DNA from: an uncultured Porphyromonadaceae bacterium
GTDB taxonomy: Bacteria > Bacteroidota > Bacteroidia > Bacteroidales > Muribaculaceae
Reading direction: 5' to 3'
DNA length: 14,079 nucleotides
Assembly (NCBI GenBank): GCA_900551515.1
Contig: URWH01000028.1
Span: 1-14,079 of the forward strand
The notes under the pieces are model-generated. The model worked only from the letters and a program-made list of their open reading frames with translations, had not been told where the DNA came from and did no database searches. Both the position numbers and the translations under genes were made by a program. Of this stretch, positions 1-6,433 are shown piece by piece. How positions within the stretch are numbered: the first letter of the stretch is position 1; each line of letters starts with the position of its first letter.

Positions 1-1214
1 GTGGGACGCACGTCGATATTGTAAGTCTCGGGCTTGCTCCCCATCAGTCGGTGTGCGCGAAATCCGTGGAACGAGCCTGCGCGCAGACGGCAATATTCGG
101 GAGTGTTTTTTTCTATGTTGAGGTGTTCCTCCACCACGCGGCCGTCGCCGAAATCCAGACGCAGCAGGATGTCGCGCGATTCGGGCTCGAGCACCACTTC
201 GAGCGGCGAGGCTGCCTCGAGGCTCTCGGGTGAGAAATCGTTGGAGTAGGAGCTGAAATTGGTCGACGACACGGTGATGCGCACTATTCCGTTTTCGAAA
301 TCGGTGTTGGCCACTTCAAAGCCCTCTTCGGTGCGGTTGGCCGTGCGGCCGTTAATGAGGATGGTGTAGGTGTCTACATGCTGTCCGCCGGTGGTGATCA
401 CGTTGTAGGGCACGCGGCGGCGGAACACGATGCCGGCATGTGCGGCACTGTTGACAATGAGTGCCGGCCCGTTGATGCGCACGTAGCGGTTGGTCGTCCC
501 CACCTCAAACATCACCGACACCGGATCGAAGCCCGGACAGCGGTAAGTGACGGTGAGATGGTCGGAGAAGCTCAAGCGCTGCGCTGAAGCGCTGACCCCT
601 TCGGGGCACACCACCATGAGAGCCTTGTCGACCGCCACCGTGATCTGCGGCATGTTGTCGCCCGAATTCTGTTCGGCCGTTGCCGGCACCACTACGACAC
701 CGTGATAGCCCGTATAGGGTTTCTGGCGCGGAAAACCGATGATGTTCGACAGCTCGCCGGGCGATGCGTAGGTGCGGTAAGCTACGGCGGTGCCGTTCAT
801 GTCGCCGTAGCCGTCGTCGTCGCAACGGAGCGGCTGCTCGGCCATGCCCGATTCACGGATCAGACGGTCGAACGTATCAGGCGTAAGCGCCTCACCTTCA
901 AACACACGGCTTTTGATAGCCGACAGGAGCATCACCACCTGACGGCCGGCCAGCAGCACATTGTTGTCGGCGAGCAGCGTCACCGACAGCTTCGGCTGAC
1001 CGCTCACTCTGTCGAGGCTGAAATAGGTGCAGCCACGGCGTCCGCCGGCATTCCACAACAGATATCCCTCTGTCAGATCGCTGAAATGCGAGGTGATCTC
1101 GTTGAGCGACGGGAGCTGCAGCGAGGGTGCGCCTTCGGTGGCACATGTTGTTGCCGGGAGGCCGCCCTCCATGACATTGACTACGATGTCGATATAAGTG
1201 TATTTCGAACTCAT
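1..1214 (-). CDS. Hypothetical Bacteroidales protein, C-terminus cut by window edge
   Basis: An open frame runs without a stop from an ATG at 1214 to the window edge, giving at least 404 residues (N-terminus MSSKYTYIDIVVNVMEGG). I do not recognise the family. There is no signal peptide, lipobox or membrane segment at the N-terminus, so it looks cytoplasmic or exported by another route. The composition suggests beta-rich folds: alternating hydrophobic stretches such as QITVAVDKALMVVCP and IVRITVSSTNFSSYSNDF, and a later LLRLDFGDGRVVEEHLNIE. No catalytic motif stands out. The start is supported by a good Bacteroides-type promoter about 60 nt upstream and by the lack of coding character beyond it. 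It is separated from the 1501-9190 operon by a terminator and a repeat array, so it is probably an independent unit. The protein continues beyond position 1. Confidence 0.75.
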   Translation of the reverse strand, partial: MSSKYTYIDIVVNVMEGGLPATTCATEGAPSLQLPSLNEITSHFSDLTEGYLLWNAGGRRGCTYFSLDRVSGQPKLSVTLLADNNVLLAGRQVVMLLSAIKSRVFEGEALTPDTFDRLIRESGMAEQPLRCDDDGYGDMNGTAVAYRTYASPGELSNIIGFPRQKPYTGYHGVVVVPATAEQNSGDNMPQITVAVDKALMVVCPEGVSASAQRLSFSDHLTVTYRCPGFDPVSVMFEVGTTNRYVRINGPALIVNSAAHAGIVFRRRVPYNVITTGGQHVDTYTILINGRTANRTEEGFEVANTDFENGIVRITVSSTNFSSYSNDFSPESLEAASPLEVVLEPESRDILLRLDFGDGRVVEEHLNIEKNTPEYCRLRAGSFHGFRAHRLMGSKPETYNIDVRP

Positions 1215-1282
1215 GCTGTGTCTTTTTCTATTGAAGTGAGATGCCGCAGCGCGATGCCGTGACGTAACTATACTATTTCGTG

Positions 1283-1314
1283 CAAAGTTAATAATTATTT
1301 GCAATTCCCGTCAA
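1283..1314 (-). promoter_or_regulatory. Bacteroides-type promoter of the leftmost gene
   Basis: On the minus strand TAACTTTG (1283-1290) matches the Bacteroidetes -7 element TAnnTTTG exactly. A TTG lies 21 nt upstream (1312-1314) in the position of the -33 element. Transcription would start near 1276, giving a leader of about 60 nt before the ATG at 1214. Confidence 0.6.
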
Positions 1315-1352
1315 CAATCTTAGTTAATCATAGCAAAAATTCACCCGTCCCC

Positions 1353-1427
1353 GCTAAGCCCCCGCTAAGTTAGCTACCATAGCTATTTTAGCTAATTTAG
1401 CTAAGCCCCCGCACGCTAAGCCCCCGC
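1353..1427. repeat. 9-nt-periodic TAGCTA array flanked by GCTAAGCCCCCGC repeats
   Basis: GCTA recurs at 1364, 1373, 1382, 1391 and 1400, exactly every 9 nt. The last four sit inside the palindrome TAGCTA (1371, 1380, 1389, 1398). The 13-mer GCTAAGCCCCCGC occurs three times at the borders (1353-1365, 1400-1412, 1415-1427), and a run of nine C follows at 1431-1439. The array lies in the 286-nt gap between the leftmost gene and the operon terminator, upstream of the leftmost gene's promoter. It may be a degenerate microsatellite or an array of symmetrical binding sites. Confidence 0.65.
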
Positions 1428-1441
1428 CATCCCCCCCCCAT

Positions 1442-1477
1442 AAAAACAGCAGTGGCGAGCCCAATCGAGCCCGCCAC
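1442..1477 (-). terminator. Intrinsic terminator of the TonB/lipoprotein operon
   Basis: Read on the minus strand, GTGGCG (1472-1477) pairs with CGCCAC (1452-1457) around a 14-nt loop and is followed by a T-rich tail (complement of the A-run at 1442-1446). It begins about 23 nt past the stop codon at 1501, where a terminator for the leftward operon is expected. The stem is short, so the call is moderate. Confidence 0.55.
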
Positions 1478-1500
1478 CGGTGTTTATTGAGGTGATTTGA

Positions 1501-4248
1501 TCACATATTGCTCCAGGTGATGTCCCAGATCGAAACGCGGTCAACATTCTTGTCAGTGCCCGTCTTGCAGTCGTTGACAATTTCAATCACGAAGCTGCCG
1601 CTTACGTTGCAGTCCATGCTGAAATCCACGGCCTGACCCTTGGTGACCGAGGTGAGGTCGACAGTCTGCGTCTTGACAACGGCGCCGTTCTGCTTGATGT
1701 TGATGGTGAACTTGGCCTGTTTGTCGCTGAATGCGAAACCGTATTTAAACGACAGCTTCTTGATGCCGCCGGTGAGTGTCGGCGAAACCAGCGAGCCGGG
1801 AGTCGACGCCTTGCCATTGAGGCAAACAGCGTGAATGTCGGCCGACGAGCCGATCATCGTGAATGCCGGGTTGTTGTCCTTGGCTCCGCCGGTCTGCACG
1901 GCGCAGTTAGTGGCCACCCAGCCGTCAGTTGTGGTGACGGTCTTGTAGGAGCTGCTGGCTGTGAGCGTGCCGAGGTCAGCGCTGTTGCTGCCGGTCACCG
2001 GAGGCGTCGGAGTGTCGCCGCCGCCCGTACCGGCAGTGCCGGCCACTACGTCTTCAACACGATAGGTGGTGTAGCCCGAACCCTGTGCCGCTGTGTAGCA
2101 GAAGCCGATGTACACGGTGCCCGAAAGGCCTGCGAGCGATACGTTGCCCGATTCCACATAGTCGCCCCATGAGCCGGTGGGCTGGGGTATGGTGGCGTTG
2201 AGCTTCGTTTTTGTCGCGGTGCCGGGATCGGCCGACGAGAGGGCGTAGACTTCGAGGGTGCCGTTGCCGGAGTAGCCGACTTTCGATTTGAATGTGAGCA
2301 CCTTGCTGGTCATGCCGTCGACATTGAGCGGACATGAGATGAGCCACGAAACGAATCCGTTGGCGCCCGGTGTCTTGTTGCTGCCGTAGCCGGTGACTTC
2401 GGCGCAGTTGGTGGGATTGTTGGCGTCGGCCTTGCGGATAAACCACGAAGCGTTGCCCGAGGTTTCGGCTATGGTAAAACCGACTGTGGTCGGGAACGAT
2501 GTGCCGCCGTCGAAGTTTTCAGTGAACGAGGTCACGGCATCGCCGGGCGTCGGAGGTGTCGGAGTCTCGCCGCCGCCTTCGATCTTGCAGTCCGATGTCT
2601 CTCTCACACCGGCCACGCCGAAGTAGGCCACGAGTGTGCCATAGACTGAGCAGAGCTTCTTGTGGTTGCCGGGGTTGTCCATGAGGTTGAGAGCCGAGCG
2701 GATGTTGCCGGCCGGAAGCTTTACGGGCACGCATTTGCTGTAGTCCGTTTCGTCGGGTGTCGTGGCCAGAAGCACGTTGGTAGCCGATGTCGCGGGAACG
2801 GTGAAGAGAGCGCCGTCGAGATATTTGTCGGGAACATAACCTACGATGTAGCCGCTCACCCATTTGCCGGGTTCGTTGACCGATTTGCCTTTAGCAAGCA
2901 CCTGTGTGGGATTGTAGGGCTTGGCTTCGGAGCCGTCGCCTTCGGCCACGGGGCCGCCGGGTGTTTCAGAGCCTGGCACTGTGACACCTTCGATGCGCCA
3001 TGTGTTGACGGCGCCGGTGTTGCCGGTGAAGGCTTTCATGCCGAGTTCCTCGCCCGGAGTGGCGAGAATCCACATCTGTTTGCCGTAGTTTCCGGGCACG
3101 TCGCGGAGGTTGCCGTACTCACGCAGCGGCGATCCCTGCGGCAGCGTGACGAACATCACCTCATCGAGCGATTTCGATTCTGCCGTCTGGCCGATCACGA
3201 GATTGTTGGCCAGTTCGGCGTCAGTGCCCCAGATGATGTCGGAAGCCGAGCTTACGGTTTCGACACCGGCTTTGACGCTACCTACGATATAGCCGGTGTA
3301 CCACGCTGATTTGGCTGTCGAATTGTTGACCATATCGATGGCCTCGAGAACGTCGTAGGGGTTGTCCTCCGTGCCTTTGGGAAGTGTCGGGTTGCCGAAG
3401 TTCATGAGGTCCCCGGTGCTGCGGAGCACGAGCTGCCACTGGATGTTGCCGCCCGATTTGTAAGTCGAGAGGATGCCCACGACGTCGCCGTAGCCGGCGG
3501 GCAGACGTGTGCTCCAGAAGTTGGCGTAGCCCGATGTGCGCACGATGATGGTATTGCCGTTGGCATCCTTGAGGGTGCGGTTGGTGTTCACTTTGTGTGC
3601 CGTGCAGAAGGTCACTTCGCCGCCCTCTTCAAAGGCCACGTTGTTGAAGCGCACCAGCTGGCTCTGATATTTCTGAAGCTCGGCCGAGCCGTTGCCGAGA
3701 TCGCCGATCGACAGTGTGAGCGTGTCGATCTTCGATGGCTCGGGAAGGCCGTTGAGCTGCGCATGATCCTTGAAGAATTCAAGAGGCATGAATGTTGCCT
3801 GCCAGCCATAGGCGGCCGAATAGTCGGGGAAGCCCATCTGCTGGAGGGTGCTGTACTTGCCGATATACATATCGGTGAGGTCGATCACTATCTCCTGACC
3901 GATGCGGTATTCGTTGTAGAGCGAGTTGGCGTTGATCGACAGCGTAAGGGCGCCCGTCTTATCCTGGATCACGAGGTTTTTGTAGATGTTGCCCGATGCG
4001 TCGGAGCTGACCACGCGGCCGGCTATGATCACATGGTCGCCGTTGTCGGCCAGACGGATGGTGTCGATATAATTGTCGGCATCGTTCCAGAATTTGGCCT
4101 TGACGTCGGCAATCGTCGTATTGGGCTGGATTGTTGCCACGGGGATGTTCATGGCGGGTGAGTCGAAATCGTCCTGACACGACGTCATCGACCAGCCGGC
4201 CACCAGCGCGGTCATCATCAAGCCTACGTAAGCTTTGATTTTTTTCAT
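1501..4248 (-). CDS. Surface lipoprotein with DUF5689-like, two OB-like (DUF6359-type) and two C-terminal beta domains
   Basis: This is a 915-residue lipoprotein and the last gene of the three-gene operon. The signal peptide ends in a lipobox with C24 (SMTSC), followed by QDDFD, an acidic stretch like the Bacteroidota lipoprotein export signal, so surface exposure is likely. Domains in order: DUF5689-like, residues about 35-285; a divergent DUF6359-type module, 294-422 (DNPYDVLEAID, WYTGYIVGSV); a canonical module, 438-557 (GDGSEAKPYNPTQVL, WVSGYIVGYV, AYFGVAGV); a PTPP linker; a choice-of-anchor-J-like beta-sandwich, about 570-736 (ENFDGGTSFP to YRVEDVVAG); a second TPTPP linker; a C-terminal carbohydrate-binding-like sandwich, about 755-915 (VSIWDITWSNM). 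No catalytic motif is visible. Together with its paralogue and the receptor it probably binds substrate at the cell surface. Family names come from recognised sequence patterns, not a search. The start is fixed by the signal peptide, 29 nt after the upstream stop. Confidence 0.88.
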   Translation of the reverse strand: MKKIKAYVGLMMTALVAGWSMTSCQDDFDSPAMNIPVATIQPNTTIADVKAKFWNDADNYIDTIRLADNGDHVIIAGRVVSSDASGNIYKNLVIQDKTGALTLSINANSLYNEYRIGQEIVIDLTDMYIGKYSTLQQMGFPDYSAAYGWQATFMPLEFFKDHAQLNGLPEPSKIDTLTLSIGDLGNGSAELQKYQSQLVRFNNVAFEEGGEVTFCTAHKVNTNRTLKDANGNTIIVRTSGYANFWSTRLPAGYGDVVGILSTYKSGGNIQWQLVLRSTGDLMNFGNPTLPKGTEDNPYDVLEAIDMVNNSTAKSAWYTGYIVGSVKAGVETVSSASDIIWGTDAELANNLVIGQTAESKSLDEVMFVTLPQGSPLREYGNLRDVPGNYGKQMWILATPGEELGMKAFTGNTGAVNTWRIEGVTVPGSETPGGPVAEGDGSEAKPYNPTQVLAKGKSVNEPGKWVSGYIVGYVPDKYLDGALFTVPATSATNVLLATTPDETDYSKCVPVKLPAGNIRSALNLMDNPGNHKKLCSVYGTLVAYFGVAGVRETSDCKIEGGGETPTPPTPGDAVTSFTENFDGGTSFPTTVGFTIAETSGNASWFIRKADANNPTNCAEVTGYGSNKTPGANGFVSWLISCPLNVDGMTSKVLTFKSKVGYSGNGTLEVYALSSADPGTATKTKLNATIPQPTGSWGDYVESGNVSLAGLSGTVYIGFCYTAAQGSGYTTYRVEDVVAGTAGTGGGDTPTPPVTGSNSADLGTLTASSSYKTVTTTDGWVATNCAVQTGGAKDNNPAFTMIGSSADIHAVCLNGKASTPGSLVSPTLTGGIKKLSFKYGFAFSDKQAKFTINIKQNGAVVKTQTVDLTSVTKGQAVDFSMDCNVSGSFVIEIVNDCKTGTDKNVDRVSIWDITWSNM
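2578..2937 (-). repeat. OB-like DUF6359-type module, copy in the 915-residue lipoprotein
   Basis: Residues 438-557 of the downstream lipoprotein. It shares with the two modules of the upstream paralogue the frame GDG..PY, W(V/M)(S/T)GYIVG, NLLLA-like, C(V/I)PV.L..G..R.ALNL, N.GK.., YFG.AG. It is homologous to 4740-5093 and 5154-5507. A more diverged fourth relative lies at 2983-3369. Confidence 0.75.
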
Positions 4249-4277
4249 TTCCTTATATATTAATTAAGGTGTATTGA

Positions 4278-6401
4278 TTACTGTTTCTCGTAGAGGGCCG
4301 GCATCACGCCTTGTGAAGCGCTGTAGCAGCCGTAGGAAGTGTAATTCGAGTCATACTGGATAAACTTGCCGGTCGACACGTTGGTGATCTTGAACGTTCC
4401 GTCGCCCTGTGCGGCGATTGTCCAGACGTTGCCTTCGGAGGGCGAAGCCGAGAAGTTGAAGCTGTTGTATGTTCCGGTCTGATATATGTAGCGGCCGTCG
4501 CTCATCTTGATGGTGTAGCCGCCGCTGGTGCTTTCGATGGTGTAGGCGTTGGCAGCGTCGGCTGTGATTGTGCCGCCGTTGTCGGTCACGTCAGTCACCG
4601 GGAGATAACCATAATTGCGGGTGTCGAGGAGAGCTGCCTTGCCCGATGCCACGAGCAGATACTGCTTGCCGGAAGTGATGCTGGTCACTTTCTTGAAGGT
4701 GGCGCCGCTGACGGGCGTGTCGCCGCCGCCGGCGTTGCCCCATGCATAATCGCTCACGCTCTTCATGCCGGCAACGCCGAAGTATTTTTCAAGATTGCCT
4801 TTGATAGCTACCTGTTTGCCGAGGTTGCCGGCGTTGTCAACGAGATTGAGGGCATCGCGCACTTTGCCTGCGGGAAGCTGCACGGCAACGCATTTGTTGA
4901 TGTCGGTTTCGCCCGCTGTGGCTGCCAGAAGCAGATTGGTCTTAAGTGCGAAAGGTCCCGTGAACGCTGCGTCGGAGATCGACTTGTCGTTGACTGCGCC
5001 CACGATATAGCCTGTCATCCACACGCCGGTGCCTGTGGCGCCCCCGAGCACCTGCGAAACTTCGTAGGGCTTGTCGGATGTGCCGTCGCCGGAGCCCGCC
5101 GGAGGATTCGGGGTGTCAGGCGTTGTGCCGCTGTCGTCGCCTTTGTCGCCACAGGCGTATGCTGTGGGTGCTTTCACGCCGGCGGCGCCGAAGTATGACT
5201 CGAGATTACCCTTGATCGAAACCTGTTTGCCCAGGTTGTCGGGATTGTTCTGGAGGTTGAGTGCCGTGCGAACGGCGCTGCCGCTGGTGAGCTGCACGGG
5301 GATGCAATTGGAAACGTTAGTTTCCGTGGGGCTCGCTGCCAAAAGCAGGTTGGAAGCCGACGATGCGGGAACGGTGAAGTGAGCGCCGGTCGAGAGCACC
5401 TGACCCTCAACCCAGCCTACGATGTAGCCTGTCACCCACTGCTCGCTGCCCTGTGCGCCTGCAAGCACGCCGCCTACGGTGTAGGGCGATTCAGCCGTGC
5501 CGTCGCCTTCCATAACAGGGCCGTAGCCTTCGCCTTCAAATCCGGCGCAGTCGGCGGGCGTGCGGAACAGGAACTGCCATGCGCCGTTGTAGTAGCTCAG
5601 GATGCCGGTTACCGTTCCGTGGCCGGCCGGGAGCTTCTGGTCGCAGAAGTCCGATTTGTTGCTGTTGCGCACGAGCAGACGGTTGCCGGCGGCATCGATG
5701 AGATAACGGTTTACACCGGCCGACGACGAGCCTGTCTCGCCCCAGTTGAGCTCGCCGCCACCGATCCACGACACGTCGTTGATTCTGATGAGCTGGCTCT
5801 GATATTTCTGCTGATCCTCAACAGAGTTGAGGGCATTGATTTCGGGTATCGTCATGTCGATCACCGTCAACTTCGAGGGCTGAGGCAGTCCGTTGAGGAA
5901 TGTGTGGCTCAGGAATTCGGTGGCCGGCATTTTCGAGGTCTGCGGTGTGCCGTTGTAGTCGCCGGCGGTGCCGATCTGGAAGAGTCCGGCATATTTGCCC
6001 GCATAGAGTCCGGTGGCGTTGATATACATCTCTTCGCCCACTTTATACTGGGTGTTGAGATCGCTCAATCCGTCGTTGCTCGATGTCAGAGTGGCTATGG
6101 TGATGGCGCCCGTCTCGTCCTGGAGCATCAGGTTCTGGTAGATGTTGCCGCCCTCGTCTGAGGCGATGATGCGGCCGCCGAGGATGATGTCCTCGCCGTT
6201 GTCGTTTTGACCCACAAGGGTGCAGTAGTTATTCTCGCCCGACCAGTATTTGGCCTTGAACTCGGCGATCGTCATATTGGCGCGCACGTCGGTTGACGGT
6301 ATCGACAGCGGCGGCACGGCGAGATCTTCATCGCAGCCCGTAAGCGCTACCGACGATACGGCAAGCGTGAGCGCAGCCAACATTGATTTATATATTTTCA
6401 T
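4278..6401 (-). CDS. Surface lipoprotein with DUF5689-like domain and two tandem OB-like (DUF6359-type) modules
   Basis: This is a 707-residue lipoprotein, the middle gene of the operon (32 nt after the receptor stop, 29 nt before the next start). The signal peptide ends at lipobox cysteine C23 (LTGC), followed by the acidic DED, again suggesting surface display. Domains: DUF5689-like, about 33-288 (MTIAEFKAKYW, NIYQNLMLQDETGAI, YQSQLIRINDV, LPAGHGTVTGILSYYNG); DUF6359-type module 1, 299-416; module 2, 437-554, joined by a Pro/Gly/Asp-rich linker; a C-terminal beta-trefoil-like domain, about 565-707 (FKKVTSITSGKQYLLVASG, GRYIYQTG, TGKFIQYDSNYTSYG). It is clearly paralogous to the next gene in the DUF5689 and OB-like parts but has a different C-terminal domain. 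I see no enzyme motif. The probable role is capture of polymer or ligand for the neighbouring TonB receptor. No SusD-like gene is present. Confidence 0.88.
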   Translation of the reverse strand: MKIYKSMLAALTLAVSSVALTGCDEDLAVPPLSIPSTDVRANMTIAEFKAKYWSGENNYCTLVGQNDNGEDIILGGRIIASDEGGNIYQNLMLQDETGAITIATLTSSNDGLSDLNTQYKVGEEMYINATGLYAGKYAGLFQIGTAGDYNGTPQTSKMPATEFLSHTFLNGLPQPSKLTVIDMTIPEINALNSVEDQQKYQSQLIRINDVSWIGGGELNWGETGSSSAGVNRYLIDAAGNRLLVRNSNKSDFCDQKLPAGHGTVTGILSYYNGAWQFLFRTPADCAGFEGEGYGPVMEGDGTAESPYTVGGVLAGAQGSEQWVTGYIVGWVEGQVLSTGAHFTVPASSASNLLLAASPTETNVSNCIPVQLTSGSAVRTALNLQNNPDNLGKQVSIKGNLESYFGAAGVKAPTAYACGDKGDDSGTTPDTPNPPAGSGDGTSDKPYEVSQVLGGATGTGVWMTGYIVGAVNDKSISDAAFTGPFALKTNLLLAATAGETDINKCVAVQLPAGKVRDALNLVDNAGNLGKQVAIKGNLEKYFGVAGMKSVSDYAWGNAGGGDTPVSGATFKKVTSITSGKQYLLVASGKAALLDTRNYGYLPVTDVTDNGGTITADAANAYTIESTSGGYTIKMSDGRYIYQTGTYNSFNFSASPSEGNVWTIAAQGDGTFKITNVSTGKFIQYDSNYTSYGCYSASQGVMPALYEKQ
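4740..5093 (-). repeat. OB-like DUF6359-type module 2 of the 707-residue lipoprotein
   Basis: Residues 437-554. It is a tandem copy of module 1, with matching landmarks GDGTSDKPY, WMTGYIVGAV, NLLLAATAGETD, CVAVQLPAG, RDALNLVDNAGNLGKQV and YFGVAGMK. It probably arose by internal duplication, because the order and spacing of all landmarks are kept. Confidence 0.8.
5154..5507 (-). repeat. OB-like DUF6359-type module 1 of the 707-residue lipoprotein
   Basis: Residues 299-416. Landmarks are GDGTAESPY, WVTGYIVGWV, NLLLAASPTETN, CIPVQLTSG, RTALNLQNNPDNLGKQV and YFGAAGVK. These match the neighbouring module 2 and the module at 2578-2937. Confidence 0.8.
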
Positions 6402-6433
6402 GTCTGAACGTGTTAGTTGTTAGCTGTTAAGTT

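Noticed and set aside
1353..1427. CRISPR-like array
   Set aside because: The period is only 9 nt with no spacers of usual length and no cas genes nearby.
1431..1439. Nine-C homopolymer as a phase-variation switch
   Set aside because: It lies more than 100 nt from the nearest promoter element and outside any coding frame, so it is unlikely to toggle expression.
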